The notes under the pieces were generated by a model, which worked only from the letters and a program-made list of their open reading frames with translations, did no database searches and was not told the DNA's origin. A program made the translations under genes and the position numbers. Positions 9,759-18,177 of a stretch of 32,042 nucleotides of DNA are shown in pieces (the stretch's first letter is position 1; every line of letters begins with the position of its first letter). Origin of the DNA: Candidatus Vogelbacteria bacterium. GTDB lineage: Bacteria; Patescibacteriota; Minisyncoccia; Phycocordibacterales; XYD1-FULL-46-19. The stretch spans positions 80,293 through 112,334 of the forward strand of contig CAIPHT010000007.1 in the NCBI GenBank assembly GCA_903864935.1, read 5' to 3'.

Positions 9759-11081
9759 ATGACAAATAAAAAGGAGGATAATTTAATGGAGAAAATCGTG
9801 TCGCTTGCCAAGCGTCGCGGTTTTGTTTTTCAAGGCTCGGAGATTTATGGGGGCTTGGCGGGGACTTGGGATTATGGCCCTCTCGGTTTAGCGCTTAAAA
9901 ATAATATCAAGAATCTTTGGTGGCAGAAATTTGTTCTTGACCGTGAAGATATGTATGGCTTGGATGCCGCTATTATTATGGCCGGTCGCGCTTGGGAGGC
10001 ATCAGGTCATGTTGCGGGTTTTGCCGATCCGATGGTGGAGTGTGAGAAATGTCACAAGCGTTTTCGTGAGGATCAGACCGATGGGAAGTGTCCAGAATGT
10101 GCTGGCAATTTAAGCCAAGCGCGACAATTCAACATGATGTTCAAGACTCAGATTGGCGCGGTGGAGGATTCTTCAGCGACAGTTTACCTTCGCCCTGAGA
10201 CCGCTCAAGGTATTTTCGTAAACTTCAAGAATGTTTTAGATGCTTATCATCCCAAATTACCTTTTGGTATCGCGCAGATTGGCAAAGCCTTTCGTAATGA
10301 GATTACCCCTCGTGACTTCGTCTTCCGCACTCGTGAGTTTGAGCAAATGGAGATAGAGTATTTTACCAAAGAAGAAAATTGGCAAGATAATTTTACCGCA
10401 CTACACAAAGAAATGCGCTCTTATATAGAATCGCTGGGTATCCCGAGTGATAAAGTCTATGACCTAGAAGTTCCCGAAGAAGACCGAGCCTTTTATTCCA
10501 AGCGCACAATTGATTTAGAATTTGATTATCCCTTTGGTCGCAAAGAGCTTTGTGGTCTCGCTTACCGCACCAATTATGATCTCTCTCAGCACGCCGAGTT
10601 TAGTGGTAAAGATCAGAATTATTTTGACGAACAAACCGGCGAGAAATTTATTCCCCATGTTATTGAACCTTCTTTTGGTGTTGACCGCTTGGTCTTGGCC
10701 GTCCTCACGAGCGCTTACACAGAGGACGAATTGGGGGGAGAGCCTCGGTCTTACTTAAAATTGAATTATAATGTGGCCCCAATTAAAGCCGCCATCTTTC
10801 CTCTGCTTAAAAATAAGCCCGAACTAGTAGACAAAGCTCGTGAATTGTACCGGATGCTTAAGAGGGAAGTAGGCCAAGTTGCCTTCGACGACAATGGCAA
10901 TATTGGCAAGCGCTATCGCCGACAGGATGAGATTGGCACACCTTATTGTATTACGGTTGATTTTGACACTCTGGGCGAGAAGCCAGAGCTCTTAGACACT
11001 GTCACTGTTCGTGATCGCGATACTGGCGACCAACAACGTCTCAAAATCTCCGAACTTGTGGAGTTTCTCAAGTCTAAATAA
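9759..11081 (+). CDS. glyS: Glycyl-tRNA synthetase (single-chain, class II dimeric type)
   Basis: RRGFVFQGSEIYGGLAGTWDYGPLG, YLRPETAQGIFVNFKN, HVIEPSFGVDRLVLAVL, anticodon-binding C-terminus. Confidence 0.95.
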   Translation: MTNKKEDNLMEKIVSLAKRRGFVFQGSEIYGGLAGTWDYGPLGLALKNNIKNLWWQKFVLDREDMYGLDAAIIMAGRAWEASGHVAGFADPMVECEKCHKRFREDQTDGKCPECAGNLSQARQFNMMFKTQIGAVEDSSATVYLRPETAQGIFVNFKNVLDAYHPKLPFGIAQIGKAFRNEITPRDFVFRTREFEQMEIEYFTKEENWQDNFTALHKEMRSYIESLGIPSDKVYDLEVPEEDRAFYSKRTIDLEFDYPFGRKELCGLAYRTNYDLSQHAEFSGKDQNYFDEQTGEKFIPHVIEPSFGVDRLVLAVLTSAYTEDELGGEPRSYLKLNYNVAPIKAAIFPLLKNKPELVDKARELYRMLKREVGQVAFDDNGNIGKRYRRQDEIGTPYCITVDFDTLGEKPELLDTVTVRDRDTGDQQRLKISELVEFLKSK

Positions 11082-11131
11082 CCTTATAGAATAAGGCCAA
11101 ATGGAGGTCTCGCCTCCACAAGCCGTAGCCC

Positions 11132-11161
11132 TTGACAAGATGGGTTATTTGGGTGTATAAT
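11132..11161 (+). promoter_or_regulatory. Sigma70-type promoter of the orphan gene
   Basis: TTGACA (11132-11137), N18, TATAAT (11156-11161). Confidence 0.75.
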
Positions 11162-11194
11162 ATGGGAGTATTTGAACATTGAGAAAACTTGCGA

Positions 11195-11246
11195 TTTGCC
11201 ATGGCAGAAAGGGCCTTAAGTTTAGGGTTTTTTCTGCTGTGGCAAA
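11195..11246 (+). promoter_or_regulatory. Long 5'-UTR hairpin
   Basis: TTTGCCATGGCAGAAA (11195-11210) pairs with TTTCTGCTGTGGCAAA (11231-11246), 14 of 16 positions. Confidence 0.6.
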
Positions 11247-11302
11247 ACTAATCTTTCCGCATTTGGGCGGTTATGACCAACAACTACAGCAAGGAGCATA
11301 AG

Positions 11303-11932
11303 ATGAAACTTGGACAGGCGATGCAGTTTGTTGGGATGTTGCTCACGAATGTTGCGTGGGGAAACATCAAACGGGACATTCAGCCCCTTCTGATGGGTGA
11401 TGAGCCTGGACGAATTGCGCAGGAGTTCGCGCGGTTCGTCGAGAATGGCTGTCGCCTTATTGTTGGGGAGCCGAAAGTTCTCCGACTGGACTCGAGCCAT
11501 AACTTTGACCCCGCCGAATTCATCGGCCAGGGTTGGACGGTCTGGCGGGGTCCGAAGGATGGTAACGGCCTCGAGGGCGAAGAAGAGCTCGACGTCAAGG
11601 AAAGCAACTTGGCCGAGATTGACTTCGGCCAAGTTCTCTTCGAAACCTGTCTCAGGGAGGGTGAAACCTCCATCAAGGGCGAAGAGAAACTCCAGCGGAT
11701 GATTGCTTTTGGCAACATCCGTCTCGGTGGGAAGGCCTTCCTTGACCTGTGGCTTGATTGGCAGGCCAACAAGGAGAATTCCGTCTTGGAGTGGTTGCAT
11801 CGGAATCGTCAGATCACCTACCTGGATTTCTTCGGGTTGGTTCTGCGGAGTCCGAGCGGCAACCGGTACGTGCTCTATCTGTACCGTGATGACGATGGCC
11901 AGCTCGGAGGGCGGGGTTCAACCTCACCTTAG
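11303..11932 (+). CDS. Orphan hypothetical protein
   Basis: Internal start MKLGQAMQFVGM preceded by AAGGAG. Ends in ITYLDFFGLVLRSPSGNRYVLYLYRDDDGQLGG. Own promoter and more GC-rich codon use than neighbours. Confidence 0.75.
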   Translation: MKLGQAMQFVGMLLTNVAWGNIKRDIQPLLMGDEPGRIAQEFARFVENGCRLIVGEPKVLRLDSSHNFDPAEFIGQGWTVWRGPKDGNGLEGEEELDVKESNLAEIDFGQVLFETCLREGETSIKGEEKLQRMIAFGNIRLGGKAFLDLWLDWQANKENSVLEWLHRNRQITYLDFFGLVLRSPSGNRYVLYLYRDDDGQLGGRGSTSP

Positions 11933-11974
11933 GGTATAGATGTGTTCTGGTGCGAGAGGGGGGTCTTTTTGAAC

Positions 11975-12004
11975 TTGACATCCTGTAGCACAAATTGCTA
12001 CAAT
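11975..12004 (+). promoter_or_regulatory. Toxin-antitoxin promoter with overlapping operator palindrome
   Basis: TTGACA (11975-11980), N18, TACAAT (11999-12004). Perfect palindrome TGTAGCA-N5-TGCTACA at 11984-12002. Confidence 0.75.
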
Positions 12005-12010
12005 AGGGGT

Positions 12011-12226
12011 ATGAGAACAACCTTAAACATTTCGATGCCGGTGGCGATGAAGAAGAACGTGGACCTAGCGGTTAAGGAGGGCAATTATGCTTCAGTTAGC
12101 GAGTTCCTTCGTGATGCTATCCGGGCGCTAGAAGAAAACAAATTATTTAAAGATATTATGGAGAGCGAGCGAGAATTTGCCGCTGGTAAGGGTAAGAAAC
12201 TCCGTTCTTTGAGAGACCTTATGTAA
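12011..12226 (+). CDS. Ribbon-helix-helix antitoxin (CopG/ParD-like)
   Basis: MRTTLNISMPVAMKKNVDLAVKEGNYASVSEFLRDAIRALEE; internal ATG of the listed ORF chosen from the promoter position. Confidence 0.85.
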   Translation: MRTTLNISMPVAMKKNVDLAVKEGNYASVSEFLRDAIRALEENKLFKDIMESEREFAAGKGKKLRSLRDLM

Positions 12227-12230
12227 ACCC

Positions 12231-12488
12231 ATGGAGATCGAATATTCTCCAAAATTTATGAGGCAATTCAAGAAATTGCCGAAGGAAGCAAAAGAGTCCG
12301 CCCTGAAGTGTGAGAAATTATTTAGAAAAGATCCTTTTGACCCCAAATTAAAAACACACAAATTGCACGGGGTACTGAGAGAATACTGGGCTTTTTCTAT
12401 TTTTTATGATTGCCGTATTTGCTTCGCGTTTATGGAGAGTAATTTTGTAAGATTTCATACTATTGGCAATCACGATATTTACAATTAA
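12231..12488 (+). CDS. RelE/ParE/YafQ-superfamily toxin
   Basis: MEIEYSPKFMRQFKKLPKEAKESALKCEKLFRKDPFDPKLKTHKLHGVLREYWAFSIFYDCRICFAF; coupled to the RHH antitoxin. Confidence 0.88.
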   Translation: MEIEYSPKFMRQFKKLPKEAKESALKCEKLFRKDPFDPKLKTHKLHGVLREYWAFSIFYDCRICFAFMESNFVRFHTIGNHDIYN

Positions 12489-12547
12489 TTTTATAAAAAT
12501 CGTTGGCCTAGCGGGGGAGGGGAAATTGATGTATAATAGCCATACTT

Positions 12548-13591
12548 ATGGAGGAGATTAAGAATGTTCGATTAAATATCCACACTGGTACGGTCATTAA
12601 GATTTTACTCGTTTTGGCGGTGGCTTGGGCTGTTTACCTGTTGAAGGATTTGGTTTTGGTTTTATTGACGGCGGTGGTTATTGCTTCGGCGGTGAATCCG
12701 GCGGCCAATTGGTTTGGGCGTCATCGGGTTCCTCGAGTTTTGGCCGTCTTAATTGTCTACGTTTTAGCCTTTAGTATTATTCTGGGCACTTTCTTCTTCT
12801 TCTTGCCGCCCCTCTTTGAGGATTTCTCAGGGATTGCTTTTAAAATTCCGTCACAAATCAATAGTCTGGTTTCTACTAATCCCTCATGGAATACCGTTAT
12901 AAATCTGTTCGGCAATTTCTCTACCAAGATGTCGGCCCAAGATGTGGTAAGTCAGGGGGTAATGAATTCACCTTTACCGAGCAACGTCTTCGAATTAACC
13001 CGAGCCATTTTCTCTGGTCTATTGAGTTTTGTCTTGATTGTTGTTATTTCCTTCTATCTTGCTGTGCAGAAAAATGGGGTAGAGAATTTCTTGCGCGTTG
13101 TTATTCCTAATCGTCGCGAAGAATATATTATCGATCTTTGGCGCCGCACGGAGATTAAGATTGGTCGCTGGATGCAAGGTCAACTTATCTTGGCGGCGGT
13201 GATTGGTCCGTTGGTCTTTCTTGGGCTAACACTCTTCCAGATTAAGTATGCTCTAACTCTGGCCATTGTGGCTTCGGTCTTCGAGATTATCCCAATTTTT
13301 GGACCAATTCTCTCTTCGGTACCGGCTGTTCTCTTGGGTTTTGGCGACAGCGTCACCCTTGGTTTGATTATGGTTGGCTTCTATTTGATTGTTCATCAAT
13401 TCGAGAATCATCTACTCTATCCTTTGGTGGTGAAAAAAATTATCGGAGTTAATCCTTTGATTGTAATTTTGTCACTCTTGGTGGGTTATGAGCTCTTCGG
13501 TTTCTTGGGCATCATTCTTTCTGTCCCGATGGCCACCTTGTTGATGGAGTTTGTTGGTGACATCGAGAGGAACAAACACACCAATGTCTAA
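12548..13591 (+). CDS. AI-2E family transporter/permease
   Basis: Multiple TM helices, GQLILAAVIGPLVFLGLTLFQIKYALTLAIVASVFEIIPIFGPILSSVPAVLLG, HQFENHLLYPLVVKKIIGVNPL. Confidence 0.88.
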   Translation: MEEIKNVRLNIHTGTVIKILLVLAVAWAVYLLKDLVLVLLTAVVIASAVNPAANWFGRHRVPRVLAVLIVYVLAFSIILGTFFFFLPPLFEDFSGIAFKIPSQINSLVSTNPSWNTVINLFGNFSTKMSAQDVVSQGVMNSPLPSNVFELTRAIFSGLLSFVLIVVISFYLAVQKNGVENFLRVVIPNRREEYIIDLWRRTEIKIGRWMQGQLILAAVIGPLVFLGLTLFQIKYALTLAIVASVFEIIPIFGPILSSVPAVLLGFGDSVTLGLIMVGFYLIVHQFENHLLYPLVVKKIIGVNPLIVILSLLVGYELFGFLGIILSVPMATLLMEFVGDIERNKHTNV

Positions 13592-15047
13592 GCCTTTTTA
13601 TATCACCACAACCTTGCCTTATGTTAATGCTCCTCTCCATATGGGGCATGCTCTAGAGTTTGTTCGAGCCGATGCCATCGCTCGTTACAAGAAGTTGATT
13701 GGCGAGGATGTTTATTTCAACACGGGGACCGACGAACACGGTCTGAAGATTTTTGAGAAGGCGAAGGAGCAGGGACTCTCTGTCCAAGAATTTGTCGACC
13801 GAGGCTTCGCCATTTTTCAAGAACAACTTAAGATGTTTGGGGTGAGCGAAGACATCCACTTTATGAGGACGACCAACCCGAGCCACGTGAAGGCGGTGCA
13901 AGAATTCTGGCGACGAGTGGCAAGTAACGGTTATATTTATAAAAAGAATTACGAAGCTAAATACTGCTCAGGTTGTGAGAGTGAGAAGACTGATTCAGAA
14001 TTGGTAAATGGTGAATGCCCGCTCCACCCTGGTTTGCCTATCACCCTTATCAACGAAGAGAATTATTTTTTCAAATACTCTGCTTTTACTGATAAGCTCT
14101 TAGAGTTTTATAAAAAAAATCCTAAGTTTGTTGTGCCCGATTTCCGCTTTGGTGAGATTCGTAATTTTGTCGAGACTGGCTTGCAGGATTTTTCTATTTC
14201 TCGTTTGAAGTCTAAGATGCCCTGGGGGATAGAGGTACCGGAGGACCCTGAGCAGGTTATCTATGTTTGGTTTGATGCGTTAGTGAATTACATCTCCACA
14301 TTAGGTTGGCCTTGCCTCGCAGAAGCCTCTGGCGAAGGTGGGCCTGATTTATTTGAAAAATATTGGGTGGGAGGCACACCGACACAATACTGTGGCAAAG
14401 ACAATCTCCGCTTCCAGTCCGCGATGTGGCAAGCCATGTTGATGGCTGCTGACCTTCCCAATTCGCACCAGATTGTTATTGACGGCTTCATTACTGGCGA
14501 GGGGGGAGTCAGAATGTCTAAGACAATTGGGAATGTGGTTGATCCACGCGATGTGGTAGATGAGTATGGTACAGATGCTTTGCGATACTTCTTGTTGCGA
14601 GAAATCAATAGTTTCGAAGATAGCCCTTTTACCATCGAGCGCTTCAAAGAAGCTTATAATTCTGGTCTAGCTAATGGTTTAGGAAATCTCTCTTCTCGCA
14701 TCTTAACCCTCTCCGAGAAATATCTGGATAAGTGCCCTGATATTCCGACATCATCAATTCCCCCTGAGTATTTTAAGTTTTACGAAGAATTCGATATCAA
14801 GAAAGCGATGGATTATATCTGGGACAAGATTCAAGTTCTTGATCGTAGAATTCAAGAAGAAGAGCCCTTCAAAGTTATAAAAGTTGATGACGCGAAGGGG
14901 AAGGAGATGATTAAGAATTTAGTCCTTGATCTTTATGACATTGCGCGAATGCTTAACCCGGTGATGCCCGAGACCAATATTAAACTTAAGAAACTTATCA
15001 AAGACAACAAGAAGCCTGAAGTCCCGCTCTTCTTGCGCAAAGACTAA
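13584..15047 (+). CDS. metG: Methionyl-tRNA synthetase
   Basis: MSKPFYITTTLPYVNAPLHMGHALEF, zinc-knuckle-like CSGCESEKTDSELVNGECPLHP, VRMSKTIGN. Confidence 0.95.
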   Translation: MSKPFYITTTLPYVNAPLHMGHALEFVRADAIARYKKLIGEDVYFNTGTDEHGLKIFEKAKEQGLSVQEFVDRGFAIFQEQLKMFGVSEDIHFMRTTNPSHVKAVQEFWRRVASNGYIYKKNYEAKYCSGCESEKTDSELVNGECPLHPGLPITLINEENYFFKYSAFTDKLLEFYKKNPKFVVPDFRFGEIRNFVETGLQDFSISRLKSKMPWGIEVPEDPEQVIYVWFDALVNYISTLGWPCLAEASGEGGPDLFEKYWVGGTPTQYCGKDNLRFQSAMWQAMLMAADLPNSHQIVIDGFITGEGGVRMSKTIGNVVDPRDVVDEYGTDALRYFLLREINSFEDSPFTIERFKEAYNSGLANGLGNLSSRILTLSEKYLDKCPDIPTSSIPPEYFKFYEEFDIKKAMDYIWDKIQVLDRRIQEEEPFKVIKVDDAKGKEMIKNLVLDLYDIARMLNPVMPETNIKLKKLIKDNKKPEVPLFLRKD

Positions 15048-15048
15048 G

Positions 15049-15906
15049 ATGAAGCCGAAATTTTTTGACGCGCATACCCATCTTAATATGCTCGATGATT
15101 ATCTTCGTCGGCCAGAGGAAGTGGTGTCGAGTTGGCAAGCGGTGGGGGACAAGGCTATAAAGGAAGGCGTTAATTTTGTAAATATTGGGGCAGACTTGCC
15201 TTCGTCTCGCTTGGCCATTGAGCAAGCCGAATATTTTGGTACTAAGGGCTTGGCCACTGTCGGCCTGCACCCGACGGAGAGTGACGCCAACGACTTTGAC
15301 ACGATTGCTAAATTGGCCGAAAGTGAGAAGGTAGTGGCCATCGGCGAATGTGGGCTTGAGTATTATCGAATTGACGATGAGGACGTGAAGGCCAAGCAGT
15401 GTGAACTTTTTATCAAACATATCGAACTGGCGCTTAGATTGGGTAAACCCTTGATGATCCATTGTCGAGCGACCGAGAATAATACCAAACAAAATCATGG
15501 CTCTCCTCTGGTCATAGACGCTCACGAAGATTTGCTTGAGATACTGGCCGGCTATAGAAGTGAGGTGGGAGATAGACTTAAGTTTAATATGCATTTTTTT
15601 ACTGGGACCTGGGAGGTGGCGAAGAAATTTATCGAGCTCGGAGGCTATTTCTCCTTCAACGGGGTCATTACTTTCACCAGCCAATATGACGAGGTGGTGA
15701 AGAATCTGCCAATCAACCGAATAATGTCCGAGACGGATGCCCCCTTGGTTGCCCCTGTCCCACACCGGGGAGAGCGCAATGAGCCGGCCTATGTTCAATA
15801 TGTGGCCGAACATATTGCCAAGCTCCGCTCGGAGCCCCGCGAGGAGGTCTTGGCGGCCTTGGTCCAGAATGCCCTTAAATTCTTTGACATTAGCCCTAAG
15901 AACTGA
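15049..15906 (+). CDS. tatD: TatD-family metal-dependent hydrolase
   Basis: FFDAHTHLNML, VGLHPTE, AIGECGLEYYRID, MIHCRAT, MSETDAPLVAPVPHRGERNEPAYV. Confidence 0.9.
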   Translation: MKPKFFDAHTHLNMLDDYLRRPEEVVSSWQAVGDKAIKEGVNFVNIGADLPSSRLAIEQAEYFGTKGLATVGLHPTESDANDFDTIAKLAESEKVVAIGECGLEYYRIDDEDVKAKQCELFIKHIELALRLGKPLMIHCRATENNTKQNHGSPLVIDAHEDLLEILAGYRSEVGDRLKFNMHFFTGTWEVAKKFIELGGYFSFNGVITFTSQYDEVVKNLPINRIMSETDAPLVAPVPHRGERNEPAYVQYVAEHIAKLRSEPREEVLAALVQNALKFFDISPKN

Positions 15907-15921
15907 TAATATAAGCCCCGT

Positions 15922-16416
15922 ATGGCGAACGCCGAAGAAATGAAGATTTATGAAATTGGGTACCTCTTGGTGCCTTATTTGCCAGCTGAAGAAGTGGGCA
16001 AAGCGGTAGAGAAATCCATTAAGGCTAAGATTTTGGCCTCTGGTGGAGAGATAACTAGCGAGATGGATCCTGTTATGACCCGTTTGGCTTATGTTATTAC
16101 TATGGTTATCAACAACAAGCACACCAAATTCTCTGATGGCTATTTTGGCGCCTTGCGCTTCAAGGCCCTTCCCGCCTTTGCTAACACCTTTGAGGCTGAG
16201 CTCGCTAAAGATGATATGGTTATTCGTTCCATTACTATCGCTCTTCCTAAGGGCTCAGAAAATATTGTTACCCCTAAGAGAGTCCCTACCCCTCGTCGTG
16301 AGGAGAAGGTTTTTGAAATTGAGCGCATTATTCCTGACAAGGAAGAAGAGAAAGTGGCTCTCTCCGTTGAAGATTTAGATAAAGAAATCGACAAACTCGT
16401 CGAACCAGCTGAGTAA
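15922..16416 (+). CDS. rpsF: Ribosomal protein bS6
   Basis: YEIGYLLVPYLPAEEV... and YFGALRFKALPAFANTFEAELAKDDMVIRSITIAL; sits upstream of ssb-rpsR. Confidence 0.85.
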   Translation: MANAEEMKIYEIGYLLVPYLPAEEVGKAVEKSIKAKILASGGEITSEMDPVMTRLAYVITMVINNKHTKFSDGYFGALRFKALPAFANTFEAELAKDDMVIRSITIALPKGSENIVTPKRVPTPRREEKVFEIERIIPDKEEEKVALSVEDLDKEIDKLVEPAE

Positions 16417-16425
16417 ATTAAAACT

Positions 16426-16893
16426 ATGTATCTCAACAAAGTTTTTATCTTAGGTAATCTCACTCGCGATCCAGAGAAGCGTTCTCTTCCTTCTGGTGCC
16501 GCTGTCGCCAGTTTTGCTCTCGCCACCACTCGAGTTTATAAAGATAAGAACGGTGCCAAACAAGAGGATACTCAATATCACAATGTTGTTGCTTTTGGTC
16601 CGCAAGCTGAGACCATTGCTCAGTATATGAAGAAGGGGAGTTCGATTCTTGTCGAAGGCCGCTTGCAGACCCGTAGTTGGGATGCCCCAGATGGTACCAA
16701 GAAGTATCGCACCGAGATTATCGTTGACGCCTTCCAATTTGGCCCTAAGCGTGACGGTGTTGCTAGTGCTTATCAAGCTCCAGCTGAAGGAGGAAGTGCT
16801 CCTAAGTCTGGTCAGCCTGCCCAATCCGCTCCTGAGCTTGAGACTATCCAGTATCCCACCGAAGAAATAAACGTCGATGATATCCCGTTCTAG
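16426..16893 (+). CDS. ssb: Single-stranded DNA-binding protein
   Basis: MYLNKVFILGNLTRDPEKRSLPSGAAVASFALATTRVYKD; acidic tail INVDDIPF. Confidence 0.95.
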   Translation: MYLNKVFILGNLTRDPEKRSLPSGAAVASFALATTRVYKDKNGAKQEDTQYHNVVAFGPQAETIAQYMKKGSSILVEGRLQTRSWDAPDGTKKYRTEIIVDAFQFGPKRDGVASAYQAPAEGGSAPKSGQPAQSAPELETIQYPTEEINVDDIPF

Positions 16894-16934
16894 ATTTAAA
16901 AATTAGGTCAATTAGAAATTAGAAATTTAAGAAA

Positions 16935-17159
16935 ATGATGATAAAGAAACAAACAATCAGTCGCCAGTGCTCATTTTGCACTAATAATGTCAAAGATATC
17001 GATTATAAGGATATCGAGACCTTGAAGACCTGTGTCGACACCCACATGCGCATCAGCAAGCATCGCAAGACCGGTGTCTGTGCTAAGCACCAGAGAAGCC
17101 TTGCTTTGGCTATCAAGCGTGCCCGTTTTATGGCTCTTCTTCCTTATTTGGCTGGCTAG
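16935..17159 (+). CDS. rpsR: Ribosomal protein bS18
   Basis: DIDYKDIETLKTCVDTHMRISKHRKTGVCAKHQRSLALAIKRARFMALLPY; rpsF-ssb-rpsR order. Confidence 0.93.
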   Translation: MMIKKQTISRQCSFCTNNVKDIDYKDIETLKTCVDTHMRISKHRKTGVCAKHQRSLALAIKRARFMALLPYLAG

Positions 17160-17220
17160 AGGCGCTCGACTTAACTCACCAAAACAACACAGAAAACCCC
17201 TCCAGCGAGGGGTTTTCTTA
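17157..17220 (+). repeat. Left arm of ~64-bp inverted repeat, starting at the rpsR stop codon
   Basis: TAGAGGCGCTCGACTTAACTCACCAAAACAACACAGAAAACCCCTCCAGCGAGGGGTTTTCTTA; 4 mismatches and 1 indel versus the reverse complement of 18295-18357. Confidence 0.95.
17193..17220 (+). terminator. Intrinsic terminator of rpsR operon
   Basis: AAAACCCCTC-cagc-GAGGGGTTTT. Confidence 0.9.
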
Positions 17221-17381
17221 CGTTTCGTCATGGCCATTTTGCCATCGTTCTTCGCCTTGCTCAGAACATGAGTAATGGCAAAAACCGGCTGGCCGTGCTT
17301 TGCGACTGTGTCCGCCAAAACTTCAGTGTCGGCGGGGGTTGTTTTAGTGAATTAAGTCTCGCTTTGTTGTTGAAGTGTCTG

Positions 17382-17435
17382 TTATCCACAGGAACCCCTT
17401 GACCGGGGTTTTTGTTTTGGTAGAATGTAATCAGA
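17382..17435 (+). repeat. 54-bp promoter repeat, copy 1
   Basis: TTATCCACAGGAACCCCTTGACCGGGGTTTTTGTTTTGGTAGAATGTAATCAGA: TTATCCACA-N8-TTGACC-N16-TAGAAT. One mismatch to copy 2. Confidence 0.92.
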
Positions 17436-17690
17436 TTAGTTTGCGCCGTTGTGTTGACAAAGCCAGATGGTTCGCTACAGGACTCAGCCTGTGGCAAGAA
17501 AGTTTGCCCGTGCTATCCGACCGCTAAGCACGCACAGTTAACCCTTAAGCAAGGTTGCGCATCGCTCTTGGCAATAGAGCAAAACCATCACCTTCGTTGC
17601 CGCTCCCGAAGGGACCTGAGATACGCCGTGGCTTTTCGACACTTTTTGATGCCGCCCTTACACCTTCGTGTGCGGGGCGGCTCTTTCTTT
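17433..17690 (+). ncRNA. Candidate structured RNA unit 1
   Basis: Lies between promoter repeat copy 1 and terminator GCCGCCC...GGGCGGC (17651-17681) with CTCTTTCTTT. Internal stems ACAGG/CCTGT and GTGCT/AGCAC. No convincing CDS. Confidence 0.55.
17651..17690 (+). terminator. Intrinsic terminator of unit 1
   Basis: GCCGCCC-(inner ACAC/GTGT stem)-GGGCGGC followed by a T-rich tract. Confidence 0.75.
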
Positions 17691-17706
17691 GTATTAAAAA
17701 ACTTCC

Positions 17707-17736
17707 TTGTCATTGTTAGTAAGGGAATGCTATTAT
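17707..17736 (+). promoter_or_regulatory. Extra upstream promoter for unit 2, overlapping a DnaA-box 9-mer
   Basis: TTGTCA (17707-17712), N18 ending in extended -10 TGC, TATTAT (17731-17736). Confidence 0.55.
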
Positions 17737-17786
17737 CCACAGGAACCCCTTGACCGGGGTTTTTGTTTTGCTAGAATGTAATCAGA
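17733..17786 (+). repeat. 54-bp promoter repeat, copy 2
   Basis: TTATCCACAGGAACCCCTTGACCGGGGTTTTTGTTTTGCTAGAATGTAATCAGA; one substitution versus copy 1. Confidence 0.92.
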
Positions 17787-18065
17787 CCTGTTCACATTTG
17801 TTATTGGTAAGCTCGTTCCACCCCGGCGCGTGATTTGGTGGAAAAACTTCTCAATACTCATGTGATGGCCTCCGCATCTCGACGTTGTGTGGCCAAGCTC
17901 TTTTCTCAGACAAAGATCGTCTGACCATCCGCATGTTGCCTCCAAGTGCAACAAACGATCTGGACATTCATGCTCATGCTGTATGTCCGCTGCCTGACAT
18001 CGCCCAGAGCGTGTCACACCCAGACCGCCCAAAGCTTCGGCTAAGGGCGGTCTACTATTTTTATA
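17784..18065 (+). ncRNA. Candidate structured RNA unit 2
   Basis: Stems TTCCACC/GGTGGAA, TCAGAC/GTCTGA, GTTGC/GCAAC, GGACAT/ATGTCC, then terminator AGACCGCCC/GGGCGGTCT plus T-rich tail. Confidence 0.6.
18022..18065 (+). terminator. Intrinsic terminator of unit 2
   Basis: AGACCGCCC (18022-18030), GGGCGGTCT (18045-18053), then ACTATTTTTATA. Confidence 0.8.
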
Positions 18066-18091
18066 AAACTTTGCTATTCTTCTTTTCTTTC

Positions 18092-18136
18092 CCGCCAGAC
18101 CTTGAGAGGCCGCCCAAAGGTCTGGCGGTGTTTTTA
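18092..18136 (+). repeat. Dispersed CCGCCAGACC-type palindrome, terminator-like
   Basis: CCGCCAGACCTT (18092-18103) / AAGGTCTGGCGG (18117-18128) followed by TGTTTTTAT. Confidence 0.75.
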
Positions 18137-18141
18137 TATTC

Positions 18142-18171
18142 TTGCCCTTTGTAGTAGGGGAATGCTAAACT
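18142..18171 (+). promoter_or_regulatory. Promoter of unit 3
   Basis: TTGCCC, N18 ending in extended -10 TGC, TAAACT. Shares GGGAATGCTA with the 17707-17736 promoter. Confidence 0.5.
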
Positions 18172-18177
18172 GAAATG

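Noticed and set aside
11222-11800. 192-aa minus-strand ORF opposite the orphan gene
   Set aside because: The plus strand has promoter, RBS and a plausible protein; the minus frame has none of these.
14998-16122. 374-aa minus-strand ORF antisense to tatD/rpsF
   Set aside because: The opposite strand encodes clearly recognisable TatD and bS6; the antisense translation has no recognisable domain or RBS and is probably a codon-bias artefact.
16971-17318. 115-aa minus ORF (TTG start) antisense to rpsR
   Set aside because: It crosses the rpsR terminator hairpin and overlaps bS18; not credible.
17451-17753. 100-aa plus ORF across RNA unit 1
   Set aside because: It reads through the unit 1 terminator and into the next promoter repeat, has odd composition and no RBS; the DNA is better explained as structured RNA.
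17382-17786. CRISPR-like repeat/spacer from the two 54-bp repeats
   Set aside because: Only two copies ~350 bp apart, each containing a promoter; no regular array and no cas genes.
17885-18154. 89-aa plus ORF across RNA unit 2
   Set aside because: It runs through two terminator-like hairpins and has no RBS.
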